The translations under genes were made by a program, and so were the position numbers. A stretch of 60,752 bases of DNA from an uncultured Acetatifactor sp. (lineage in GTDB: Bacteria; Bacillota; Clostridia; Lachnospirales; Lachnospiraceae), in assembly GCA_934402375.1 (NCBI GenBank), contig CAKRUB010000015.1:1-60752 (forward strand), in the 5' to 3' direction. Below, piece after piece: positions 9,218 through 17,032 of this stretch. Position 1 is the first letter of the stretch, and each line of letters starts with the position of its first letter. Below the pieces are notes generated by a model. It did not search any database, had not been told where the DNA came from, and saw nothing but the letters and a program-made list of their open reading frames with translations.

Positions 9218-9736
9218 TTACTGTTTTGCGTCAAAGCCGCCGCTGGCAACACCCATCGTGTCCCCGGTGTTGTACGCACTTCTGGTATAATTTGCCGTCT
9301 CCGGCGCCGCCTTGGACGCCTGCAGGAGATTCATCTCAAACTCCACCATTTCAAGTGCATTTCCCAGCAGTTCCTTGTTCTGTTCATTCGTCCGCTGCAA
9401 TTCATGCACCGCGCTCTGTAATCTGTCGTGTGCCGCTGCCAGTCTCTGCTGTTCCGCAGGTCTTGCCGCAAGCATATCAATCATATTTCGGAGCTTCAGC
9501 TTCGTAACATCCCTGTTCAAAACATTGGCGATATCCGCAGTAACTTCCGTCCTTTTCTTTTCCAGATGGCTGATTCTGCCTACCGATTCCTGTTCATCAT
9601 CCGTGATTTTCTGTAATGCCTCCAGATCACCGCTCACGATGATCGGAGTTTTCTTCTGAGACAGGCTCAGAAGTCCCTCATACTCTATGCCTTCCTGTTC
9701 TATTACCTCTATCAGGTTTTCCATTAAGCTGGCCAC
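9218..9736 (-). CDS. flgN: Flagellar chaperone FlgN
   Basis: 172-aa (GTG start 9736) or 168-aa (ATG start 9724) helical protein of the FlgN family, the export chaperone for FlgK and FlgL. It has the usual long coiled-coil body (LLSLSQKKTPIIVSGDLEALQKIT through LQSAVHELQRTNEQNKELLGNALEMVEFEMNLL) and a disordered tail with YNTGDTMG. Its client genes flgK, flgK and flgL follow directly. The upstream flgM stop codon overlaps its likely ribosome-site region. Confidence 0.92.
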   Translation of the reverse strand: MASLMENLIEVIEQEGIEYEGLLSLSQKKTPIIVSGDLEALQKITDDEQESVGRISHLEKKRTEVTADIANVLNRDVTKLKLRNMIDMLAARPAEQQRLAAAHDRLQSAVHELQRTNEQNKELLGNALEMVEFEMNLLQASKAAPETANYTRSAYNTGDTMGVASGGFDAKQ

Positions 9737-9744
9737 GGGACTTC

Positions 9745-10020
9745 TTACCTCATTTCCTCATACTTTTTCAGCAGCTTCTCTGCAAAGCTCTCATTGTCAA
9801 CACTGTAGGTGCCGCTCTGGATCTTCGCTTTGATCGGTGCTGTCAATTCCTCTCTGATGTCGGGGCTGCCTGCCACTGCCGCTCTTGCAGTCTGGAAATC
9901 CTTCCCGAGATTGCTGATCTGCAGTTGATCCGCGTGAGATACGCTGCCCGACTTCCTTGCCTGATTTACCTTCTTCGTCTGGTAAAGCTGCTGTACCTGT
10001 GTATAAGCTTCAATACGCAT
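9745..10020 (-). CDS. flgM: Anti-sigma-28 factor FlgM
   Basis: 91-aa FlgM. It starts MRIEAYTQVQQLYQTKK and has the conserved C-terminal sigma-binding half (VSHADQLQISNLGKDFQTARAAV ... VDNESFAEKLLKKYEEMR). FlgM holds sigma-28 inactive until the hook is finished and is then exported. The ATG at 10020 is chosen because GGAGGG lies 8 nt upstream; a longer frame reaching 10113 would run through the promoter. It is the first gene of the late operon and is itself preceded by a perfect sigma-28 promoter, giving negative autoregulation. Confidence 0.94.
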   Translation of the reverse strand: MRIEAYTQVQQLYQTKKVNQARKSGSVSHADQLQISNLGKDFQTARAAVAGSPDIREELTAPIKAKIQSGTYSVDNESFAEKLLKKYEEMR

Positions 10021-10055
10021 CAAGGGTCCCTCCTTCTCGCTGAATTCTAATATCT

Positions 10056-10082
10056 TTATCGGCGGGCTTTGAAAATACTTTA
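10056..10082 (-). promoter_or_regulatory. Sigma-28 promoter of flgM operon
   Basis: Minus strand TAAA, exactly 15 nt, GCCGATAA: a full match to the sigma-28 (SigD) consensus. It lies 36 nt before the flgM start codon and heads the flgM-flgN-flgK-flgK-flgL-fliW-csrA operon. Confidence 0.9.
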
Positions 10083-10121
10083 GTGTGCACAGGAAATAAA
10101 TTTCTTTTGCCAAATTTCTGC

Positions 10122-10150
10122 TGGACTTTTTTCCCGCTCTATTGTATGAT
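10122..10150 (+). promoter_or_regulatory. Sigma-A promoter for oadB leader
   Basis: TGGACT, 17-nt spacer, TATGAT on the plus strand (4 of 6 and 5 of 6 matches). Transcription would start near 10157, just before the structured leader. It is back to back with the divergent sigma-28 promoter. Confidence 0.65.
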
Positions 10151-10160
10151 GTCTTTATCA

Positions 10161-10286
10161 GTTTCCGATAAAAGGGAGTAGTCGGCAGACGTTATCTGTC
10201 ACCGGACAGGGTTCGGGCAGTTAGCGGTTGCATTTTAGGCGTCAGTACGATATTCCGGGTGGATATCCGCTTAAGATTGAAATGAC
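10161..10286 (+). ncRNA. Structured 5' leader, candidate riboswitch (yybP-ykoY-like or Na+ class)
   Basis: About 130 nt of untranslated, GC-rich leader between promoter and terminator. ATAAAAG at 10168-10174 can pair with CTTTTAT at 10291-10297, which is part of the 5' arm of the terminator, so closing this P1 helix would prevent termination. Inside are hairpins GGCAGA/TCTGTC and GATAT(T)CC/GGATATC. The GGGAGTAG after P1, GTCAGTACG near the 3' side and CAAGAC before the P1 3' strand resemble the Mn2+-sensing yybP-ykoY motif; the downstream sodium-pump gene would also suit a Na+ riboswitch. The class is not certain; the aptamer-plus-terminator layout is what the sequence shows. Confidence 0.55.
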
Positions 10287-10331
10287 AAGACTTTTATTGC
10301 AGTGTTTCTCCTGCAATAAAAGTCTTTTTTG
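10287..10331 (+). terminator. Leader attenuator terminator before oadB
   Basis: A perfect 16-bp stem (AAGACTTTTATTGCAG / CTGCAATAAAAGTCTT) with an 8-nt loop and TTTT tract, located 87 nt before the oadB start. Its 5' arm overlaps the predicted P1 strand of the leader, so it is likely a regulated terminator. Confidence 0.85.
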
Positions 10332-10417
10332 TTTTCTTTTTCATGGGCAACAGGCCTGTATAAACCCAGACAGGCATGGGCAAACATATATACTATTATA
10401 CATAGGAGGGATTCACT

Positions 10418-11554
10418 ATGGATTTTTTAGTAACCGGCTTATTAGCCATCACCTGGAAACAGGTCGTCATGTACCTGATCGGTATCATCCTGATCTGGCT
10501 TGCCATCAAAAAGGAGTATGAGCCGTCGCTGCTGCTTCCCATGGGCTTTGGCGCCATACTTGTCAATCTTCCCTTTACCGGCGTCATCAACCAGTACATG
10601 GAAGGTGTCGGCGAGGTAAACGGTATTCTCGAATGGCTCTTCCACATCGGCATCGAGGCATCCGAGGCACTGCCGATCCTGCTCTTCATCGGCATCGGCG
10701 CAATGATCGACTTCGGTCCGCTTCTGTCCTGTCCCATCATGTTCCTGTTTGGAGCTGCCGCACAGTTCGGTATCTTTGTCGCTCTCGTCATTGCGACACT
10801 GATGGGCTTCGACCTGAAGGATGCGGCTTCCATCGCCATCATCGGCGCCGCTGACGGACCGACCTCCATTCTGGTGTCCCAGATCTTCCACTCAAAATAT
10901 ATCGGGGCAATCGCGGTTGCCGCCTACTCCTACATGGCGCTGGTTCCCATTGTACAGCCCTTCGCCATCAAGCTGGTGACGACAAAGAAGGAGCGCCAGA
11001 TCCGCATGACCTACCATCCCGGCGAGGTCTCCAAGGAGCTGCGCATCGCCTTCCCCATCGTCGTAACCTTTATCGTCGGACTGGTATCTCCTTCCTCCGT
11101 AGCGCTCGTTGGCTTCCTGATGTTCGGAAACCTCATACGCGAATGCGGTGTGCTAGGAACCATGTCTGAGACTGCCCAGAACACTCTGGCAAACCTGATC
11201 ACGCTCTTCCTCGGCATCACAATCTCCTTCAGTATGCAGGCAGAGGCATTTGTACAGGTTGATACCCTGCTCATCATGGGTATCGGACTTCTCGCTTTCA
11301 TCTTCGACAGCATTGGCGGTGTCCTCTTTGCAAAGATCATCAACCTGTTCTCAAAGACCAAGGTAAACCCGATGATCGGAGCAGCCGGCATCTCCGCTTT
11401 CCCGATGTCCTCCCGTGTCGTCCAGAAGCTCGCGCTGAAGGAAGACCCCCAGAACATCCTGATCATGCACGCAGCCGGCGCAAACGTGTCCGGTCAGATC
11501 GCCTCCGTCGTTGCCGGCGGTCTGATCATCAACCTGATCAGCTCCTACCTGTAA
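10418..11554 (+). CDS. oadB: Sodium ion-translocating decarboxylase beta subunit (OadB family)
   Basis: 378-aa polytopic membrane protein of the OadB/MmdB/GcdB family, the subunit that couples decarboxylation of a biotin-bound carboxyl group to Na+ export. About nine to eleven hydrophobic segments are visible. The family signature IGAADGPTSI contains Asp146, equivalent to the Na+-site aspartate of OadB, and the conserved C-terminal region has FDSIGGVLFAK, NPMIGAAGISAFPMS and MHAAGANVSGQIASVVAGG. SD GGAGGG precedes the ATG. Only a gamma-like peptide follows; no carboxyltransferase or biotin carrier gene is nearby, so which decarboxylase it serves is unknown. Confidence 0.93.
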   Translation: MDFLVTGLLAITWKQVVMYLIGIILIWLAIKKEYEPSLLLPMGFGAILVNLPFTGVINQYMEGVGEVNGILEWLFHIGIEASEALPILLFIGIGAMIDFGPLLSCPIMFLFGAAAQFGIFVALVIATLMGFDLKDAASIAIIGAADGPTSILVSQIFHSKYIGAIAVAAYSYMALVPIVQPFAIKLVTTKKERQIRMTYHPGEVSKELRIAFPIVVTFIVGLVSPSSVALVGFLMFGNLIRECGVLGTMSETAQNTLANLITLFLGITISFSMQAEAFVQVDTLLIMGIGLLAFIFDSIGGVLFAKIINLFSKTKVNPMIGAAGISAFPMSSRVVQKLALKEDPQNILIMHAAGANVSGQIASVVAGGLIINLISSYL

Positions 11555-11611
11555 GCCGCGTGTAAACTCATACATTGCCATTCATACATTGATAGAAAGA
11601 AGGAAACTACT

Positions 11612-11758
11612 ATGTGGGATAACGTAATTATTGCACTGAAGGTCATGGGACAGGGAATGCTCGGTATTTTCACTGCGATCCTCCTCATCATGATCACCAT
11701 ATACATTCTGCGGAGAATCCTCCGCACAAAGAAGCAGACGCCCGAAAAGGACGACTGA
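11612..11758 (+). CDS. Small OadG-like membrane peptide
   Basis: A 48-aa protein (MWDNVIIALKVMGQGMLGIF..., ending KKQTPEKDD) with one membrane segment at about residues 15-35 and a charged cytoplasmic tail. It begins 57 bp after oadB and has an AAGGAAA site. Size, topology and position match the gamma subunits (OadG and related small subunits) that hold Na+-decarboxylase complexes together. The gene is below usual length cut-offs and easily missed. Confidence 0.75.
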   Translation: MWDNVIIALKVMGQGMLGIFTAILLIMITIYILRRILRTKKQTPEKDD

Positions 11759-11769
11759 CACCGACAAGC

Positions 11770-11807
11770 AAAACGGCGCATAGGGAAATCCCGTGCGCCG
11801 CTTTTTT
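11770..11807 (+). terminator. Terminator after oadB operon
   Basis: CGGCGCA / TGCGCCG stem extended inside by GGG/CCC, followed by CTTTTTT. The adjoining sbcC gene converges on it. Confidence 0.85.
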
Positions 11808-11811
11808 ACCG

Positions 11812-14800
11812 CTATCTTCCATCCTCTATTGTAATTCTGCTGCCTTCTCTGGTCTTCTCCACCCGGATCTGCTGCGGGATGCTCTCGATCAACTCCTCCC
11901 TGTGGCTGATCACGCCGACGAGCTTATTGCTCCCCGCCAGATGAATCAGAATATCCATGGCACTCTCGATTGACTTTCTGTCAAGCGTCCCAAAGCCCTC
12001 GTCAACGAAGAGCGCGTCCATCTGCACACCGCCCAGATGGGAGGAAACCGTGTCAGAGAGCCCGAGCGCAAGGCTCAGTGACGCCTTAAAGCTCTCCCCG
12101 CCGGAGAGATTGCCTACCGGTCGTCTGCGCCCGGTAAAGTGATCCAGCACCTCCAGGTCAAGAAAGGTATTGCTCCTCCTGCCGATGGAATCCTCCTGAC
12201 GGAACAGCTCGTACTGTCCGTCGCTCATAGGGAGCAGACGCCTGTTCGCCGCCATGATGATATTGTCAAAGCCCGCCGCCTGCACATACTGCTCCAGCGT
12301 GATCTTTCCGTTGCCTGTATTTCCTTTGACGAGGCGGTACAGCCTTGTACAGACACCCCCCAGCTTCCCCGCGCTCTCAAACTCCGGCCAGAGTCCCGAA
12401 ATTCTGCCGTACTTCTCCTCATTATTGCGGATGCGGTAACGGATCTCCGTCAGCCCGGCACTGATCTCCCCGGCAGCGCTCTCCAGCTTTTCCACCTCCG
12501 CTCTCAACAATTCAAGATCAATCCGGCTCTTTCCCGCCGCATCCTCCTCTGCCTGTCGCAGCTGTGCCGCATTTGTCTCCACACTCCGCTCGTAGTCCTG
12601 CAGCAGCTTCTCTGCCGCTGCAATCTGCTCCTCATCGGTGACAAAGCGCAGAAATTCCGCTGTATCGGCGAAATTCTGTTCCTTCCGTGCAACCTCAAAC
12701 TCCGCCAGCAGGGAATGTTCCTCGTTCTGCTGCCCGGCAAGCGTCTCTGTCAGAAGTCTCACCGATGCGTCGCTGTCGTGTTCCGCCTTATCGGCAGTCT
12801 CCTTCCGCCGGCGCGCCGTCTGGATTGCCGCCGTCAGGGCTGCCGCCGCCTCTCTTGCGTCGTCCCGCGCCTTAGCCGCAGCCGTCCAGTCGGAATAGGC
12901 AAGCTCTTCCAGCGCTCCGCACAGCGCCGTTTTCTCAGCGAGCAGCCTGCCGTTCTCCTCCCTTTGCCGCGCGCAGTCCTCCTGCTTTCCGCGCAGCGCT
13001 TCCAGCCTCTCTCCCTGTAGGCTCTCCAGCTCTGCCGCAGCGGTCTCCAGCGCCCCACACTCCATCTCCAGCGCATTCTGTTCCAACATGTTCTCCTGAA
13101 GCCTGTCCTGCAGCTTAAGCTGCATTTCGCAGACCCGCTCCGCCAGCTTCGCAATCATTTGGGAGGTGTCGCTTTCCCCGCCGTCTCCATAGGACAATTT
13201 CGGATGACTCTCTTCATCCACGGATTCCGCCCCGCCCTCCGCGCAGAGCGGATGCTCCAGGCAGGCGCGCAGGTCGGCCGAAAACCGCTCCGCAAAGCCC
13301 TCGAGCGCCGTCCTCTCTCTCACCGCTCCGCTGTTTGCAGCCTCCTTCTCCCGCTGTGCCGCCTCCTCCTGTCCTTTCAGCTCCCGAATCCTCTCCTCCG
13401 TAATATCCGCATCCGGAAGCGCCGCCGGTTCCGGGTGGTGCAGTGCTCCGCAGACCGGACATTTCCTGCCCTCCTGCAAACCCTGCGCCAGAATGCCTGC
13501 CCGGCAGCTGTCAAGCAGTTCTTCCGCGTGTATACGCTCCTCCGCCGCCCCGCGGTATTTCTCCTGTGCTTTCAGGAAAAGCGTCTGCGCTGCGGAAAGC
13601 CGTTCCCGTCTCTCTTCATATGCGCTGCGTCTCTGCCCGGTCAGTTCCGCCATGCTTCGCCCGAGCGAGGTCAGTTCCTCCCCGAGCTGCCTCGCTGTCC
13701 GCAGTCTCTCCGGTCTGTCCTTCAGTTCCGCGCATTTTTCCTTTAAGAGCGCACTCCGTTCCCTCAGCGCATTTTCTTCCTCCCGTAGCTTTTCAGCCTG
13801 CTCCGCCAATGCAGCCGCATCCTTTTTCAGCAGGGAAAGCTCCCCTGTCAGCCTGTCACGCTGCTCGTAGCGCCCGGCATCCTCGTCGATTCTTTCCGCC
13901 CTCTGTCTCAGCTTCTCTGCCTCCGGCTCCCGCAATGCGGCTTCATCAAATGCCCTGCCCGCCGCTTCCGCATTTGCGTGTGCCTCTTCGAGCCGTTTTC
14001 TGCCGCTTTCCAATGTGGTCTTTGTCACCTCCACATCAGACCGCTTCTTCTGCCAGAGTTCATATGGCAGCTTGCAGACGCGCGTTGCAGCCCTCTGCCT
14101 TTCCAGCCGCTTCCCCAGCTCATCCATCTCCGCAGCGCGCAGCAGAAGCTGCTCACGCTCCACCGCAAGTGCTTTCTGTCTGTCTATCAGCGCATTGTTC
14201 GTCTCCGCGGTCACCAACAGCCTGCGTTTTTCCGCAAGCTCCGCTTCCACGGCTCCGAGTTTCTCCCCGCTCGCCGTCTCAGACGCATGATCCGCTTCCA
14301 TGGTGCTCCTGATTGCGGTTTGCAGCTCATCAAGACTCCACAGCGCATAATCTTCCTTTTTCATCCGCTCCTGCAAATCACGCAGAGCGACGCTCTCCTC
14401 CCCCTCCCCCGGCATGACATCACGGAAATACTGGAGAATCGCCGCCTCTGTATTTTTCTTTCTGCCGACCGCCTCATCCATCCTTCTCTTTAGGCCAAAC
14501 TCGATCTCCCGATACCCCCCGGTCATGAAAATCGTGCGCAGGATCTCCGTCCGCTCCTCCGTCTTCGCGTTGAGCAGATCCCAGAATTCCCCTTGTGCAA
14601 TCATGGCTATCTGTTTGAACTGATGGCTGTCAATGTGCAGAAGCTCCTCAACAGCGCTGTCAACTTCCTTTTTGCCCTCTGTCGGCGCCTTGTCCTCACA
14701 GTACAGAACCGCCTTTTCGCTGACCGTTACAAAGCCTTCTCCGCGCTGCTTCCTGCGCTCATAGGACGGCTCCCTGCGGATGCGGTACTGTCTCCCCTGA

Positions 14801-15057
14801 TGGGAAAAGGTAAACTCCACGAAGCATTCCGTTCCCTCTTTGGCATATTCGCTGCGCAGATTCTTCGTGTCGCGGTGGGAGCCGCTCGCCTCCCCATACA
14901 GCGCAAAGCAGATCGCGTCAAAAATCGTCGTCTTCCCCGCACCGGTGTCCCCCGCGATCAGAAACAGTCCTCTATCCTCAAAGCGCTCAAAATCGATCTC
15001 CGGCGTCCTGTCCGCATAGGGTCCGAACGCACTCATCACCAGCTTAATCGGCCGCAT
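11812..15057 (-). CDS. sbcC: Exonuclease SbcC (Rad50-like ATPase)
   Basis: 1081-aa SMC-like ATPase subunit of the SbcCD nuclease, which cleaves hairpin and blocked double-strand ends and so removes long palindromes. It has Walker A GDTGAGKTT (residues ~36-44), two long coiled-coil arms, the zinc-hook CPVCG in the middle, the ABC signature LSGGESFKASLSLALGLSD and Walker B DALFVDEGFGTLD. The start is the ATG at 15057 (MRPIKLVMSAFGPY), which overlaps the sbcD 3' end by 14 bp and has an AGG site; an upstream in-frame extension lies within sbcD and is not homologous. Partner sbcD is directly upstream. Confidence 0.95.
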   Translation of the reverse strand: MRPIKLVMSAFGPYADRTPEIDFERFEDRGLFLIAGDTGAGKTTIFDAICFALYGEASGSHRDTKNLRSEYAKEGTECFVEFTFSHQGRQYRIRREPSYERRKQRGEGFVTVSEKAVLYCEDKAPTEGKKEVDSAVEELLHIDSHQFKQIAMIAQGEFWDLLNAKTEERTEILRTIFMTGGYREIEFGLKRRMDEAVGRKKNTEAAILQYFRDVMPGEGEESVALRDLQERMKKEDYALWSLDELQTAIRSTMEADHASETASGEKLGAVEAELAEKRRLLVTAETNNALIDRQKALAVEREQLLLRAAEMDELGKRLERQRAATRVCKLPYELWQKKRSDVEVTKTTLESGRKRLEEAHANAEAAGRAFDEAALREPEAEKLRQRAERIDEDAGRYEQRDRLTGELSLLKKDAAALAEQAEKLREEENALRERSALLKEKCAELKDRPERLRTARQLGEELTSLGRSMAELTGQRRSAYEERRERLSAAQTLFLKAQEKYRGAAEERIHAEELLDSCRAGILAQGLQEGRKCPVCGALHHPEPAALPDADITEERIRELKGQEEAAQREKEAANSGAVRERTALEGFAERFSADLRACLEHPLCAEGGAESVDEESHPKLSYGDGGESDTSQMIAKLAERVCEMQLKLQDRLQENMLEQNALEMECGALETAAAELESLQGERLEALRGKQEDCARQREENGRLLAEKTALCGALEELAYSDWTAAAKARDDAREAAAALTAAIQTARRRKETADKAEHDSDASVRLLTETLAGQQNEEHSLLAEFEVARKEQNFADTAEFLRFVTDEEQIAAAEKLLQDYERSVETNAAQLRQAEEDAAGKSRIDLELLRAEVEKLESAAGEISAGLTEIRYRIRNNEEKYGRISGLWPEFESAGKLGGVCTRLYRLVKGNTGNGKITLEQYVQAAGFDNIIMAANRRLLPMSDGQYELFRQEDSIGRRSNTFLDLEVLDHFTGRRRPVGNLSGGESFKASLSLALGLSDTVSSHLGGVQMDALFVDEGFGTLDRKSIESAMDILIHLAGSNKLVGVISHREELIESIPQQIRVEKTREGSRITIEDGR

Positions 15058-16198
15058 TTTCCACACCTGCCTCTCCCGCAACTTCCCGCATGATCTGCAG
15101 CTCCTCGCCGCTGATCTCACAGCCATACACCTGTGTATAAAAATCCGAGATCAGCTCCGAAAAGCTTTTTTCCCGGGCAATCTGTGCAATCGTAACCTGT
15201 TCGATCGCCCTTGTGTGGGAGTTGTCATAATCAATCCTGACCGTGTTCGGATAATACTGCTGGAAGATTCCCATGGCATCGTCTATGATGTCCTCGTCGG
15301 TCAATGTCACATAGATATAATCCTCCGGCGACTCGATATGGGCAGGATCCAGAAGCTGATCCCGCTTTCCCCGGATATGCCGCAGATCTCTGCAAGGCTT
15401 TAAAGGAAGCAGTCGGATGTCAACCTCTCCCTTCTCTTCGATCGTGACAAGTGAGACGGACTTCTCGCTCCCCGCCTCGTCCAGCGAATACTTCAATGGC
15501 GAACCTGAGTAGCGCACTTCCTCCCGTCCTACTCTCTGGGGCGAGTGGATGTGCCCGAGCGCAACGTAGTCGAAGGCGTCAAAGCATTCCGGGCTGATTT
15601 TCTCCACGAGTCCGACTGTCTGTGTCGCAGCGCCCTCCGACCCGGCAAGCACCGGATCAGCACCGCCCGCGACAAATTGATGCGCGACCAGCACGTTTCG
15701 CTCTCCGCTGTCTGGCTGTGCCCTGTCAAGAATGACCCTGACGGCATCCTCATAGGTCTCTATTTTCTCCTCGGGGAAAAAGTGCCTGACCTGCGATGCC
15801 TTCACAAAAGGCAGGAGGTAGACGTTCAGCCTGCCGAAAGCATCCTCGAGAACCTGTCTGTAGAGCACGCCCTCATATTTTGCGGCGATATGAATTCCGC
15901 TGTTTTGAAAGAGGGTGCTGCCGAAATGCAGGCGTTCATCGGAATCGTGGTTTCCGCTGATGAGCAGAACCTTGATCTTCCTCGCCGCCAATTCGCACAA
16001 AAAGTCGTCCAGAAGGGCGACCGCTTCCTCGCTCGGAACCGCTCTGTCGTACACGTCGCCTGCGACCAGGACGGCGTCCACGGTCTCCTGCTCCGCCAGT
16101 TCAACGATCTGTTTTAAAATATATTTCTGATCTTCAATCAGGCGGAAATCACCGAGGGTTCTGCCCAAGTGAAGGTCGCCGGTATGTAATAGTTTCAA
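15044..16198 (-). CDS. sbcD: Exonuclease SbcD (Mre11-like nuclease)
   Basis: 384-aa metallophosphoesterase nuclease subunit of SbcCD. Visible metal-binding motifs are HTGDLHLGR, VAGDVYDRAVPS, SGNHDSDERLHFGS, LVAHQFV and ALGHIHSPQ in order. The start is a TTG at 16198: it gives the family N-terminus (M/L)KLLHTGDLHLG and has AAGAGG at 9 nt. The longer frame to 16315 reads through repeat element A and yields a nonsense N-terminal extension. It forms an operon with sbcC. Confidence 0.94.
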   Translation of the reverse strand: MKLLHTGDLHLGRTLGDFRLIEDQKYILKQIVELAEQETVDAVLVAGDVYDRAVPSEEAVALLDDFLCELAARKIKVLLISGNHDSDERLHFGSTLFQNSGIHIAAKYEGVLYRQVLEDAFGRLNVYLLPFVKASQVRHFFPEEKIETYEDAVRVILDRAQPDSGERNVLVAHQFVAGGADPVLAGSEGAATQTVGLVEKISPECFDAFDYVALGHIHSPQRVGREEVRYSGSPLKYSLDEAGSEKSVSLVTIEEKGEVDIRLLPLKPCRDLRHIRGKRDQLLDPAHIESPEDYIYVTLTDEDIIDDAMGIFQQYYPNTVRIDYDNSHTRAIEQVTIAQIAREKSFSELISDFYTQVYGCEISGEELQIMREVAGEAGVENAAD

Positions 16199-16252
16199 TC
16201 TTTGTACCTCTTTCTTGTTTGTCTGCAAGGGACGGTTTTCTCTGCATGGGAC

Positions 16253-16393
16253 GTTGCACGGGACAGCACAGACCACCGCAGGCACGCTCTCGCTACCTTC
16301 CGCACGCAGCGGCACATAAGATGCTACAGTACAGCATCTAAGTGCCGGCGGCTCCAGAGTGCACTGCTTGTGGCCATGTGCAGTCCGCGCAAC
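16253..16393 (-). repeat. Dispersed palindromic element, copy A
   Basis: 141-bp copy of a repeat also found at 40695-40836 and 52469-52631, here in inverted orientation. Ends are imperfect inverted repeats (GTTGCACGGGACAGCACA against CCATGTGCAGTCCGCGCAAC). The conserved inner block CACCGCAGGCACGCTCTCG and a central AGATGCT/AGCATCT hairpin are present. It lies between sbcD and the S26-like peptidase gene. Confidence 0.8.
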
Positions 16394-16473
16394 TGTTTGG
16401 GGAAATCTGTGGTCAGATGCAGCCTGTGCAACTGTTGACCGAAAATTCCTACGGGTTGCAGTTTATAGCGAGG

Positions 16474-16914
16474 CTATTTGAGCTTCTTTAGAAGAGTGCG
16501 CAGTTTTGCGATAGGAAGGGAGATTGCGCGGCGGAAGGGGCGGAGGAGAAGCCAGACTGCAGCGAGAAAGCGGTAGCCGGGATTTCCTGCCGGGAGATGT
16601 TTTCCGTTGCGGATGAATGCTGTCATGACGGCGCGAATCTGCTCCACGGCAATCGGCCCTTCCACCTTCGTCTGGTTATCTCCGACCATGTAAAAGCCGT
16701 CGCTCCGTTTTTTCCATATCCGGTGCAGGACTAAGATGCTGCCCTCCCTGCGGTAGAGCACGACATCCCCCCGGCGCAGCTCCGCCGGATCTGCTGCGCG
16801 GAGAATCACCTCGTCCCGCCCCGGCACAAGCAGCGGGTACATACTGTAGCCCTGCGGCCGGATCTGTATACTCTTCCCCTCTCTCAACGCCTCTTCAATA
16901 TCTATCCGCTCCAT
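16474..16914 (-). CDS. S24/S26-like signal peptidase
   Basis: 146-aa protein of the S26/S24 serine peptidase group. The catalytic-Ser motif GYSMYPLL (Ser24) follows an RPQG strand; RRGDVVLYRR and VLHRIW with His64 correspond to the region that holds Lys in bacterial SPase I and His in the SipW/ER-type enzymes. MVGDNQTKVEGPI matches box E (GDN). A weakly hydrophobic segment at ~108-130 may sit at the membrane. It is short and lacks an N-terminal anchor. It is divergent from the PqqD/kinase fusion, next to an ABC exporter and a peptide-like substrate, so it could process that peptide; this is inferred from position. Confidence 0.75.
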   Translation of the reverse strand: MERIDIEEALREGKSIQIRPQGYSMYPLLVPGRDEVILRAADPAELRRGDVVLYRREGSILVLHRIWKKRSDGFYMVGDNQTKVEGPIAVEQIRAVMTAFIRNGKHLPAGNPGYRFLAAVWLLLRPFRRAISLPIAKLRTLLKKLK

Positions 16915-17032
16915 CTCTCTCCCTTTCCGTTCCCGCTTCTTTCATCGTCCCTCTGGCTTTTTCCCCCGCCAACTGCTATACTAATCTCATAAACGCCCTT
17001 GCTCAAAATCATCTTATCAGGAGGACCTTTCC

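Noticed and set aside
12139..13020. Long plus-strand frames opposite sbcC (also 13159-13746 and 13443-14312)
   Set aside because: High-GC shadows of the coiled-coil region of sbcC; composition rich in Arg/Leu/Pro, no motifs and no ribosome site.
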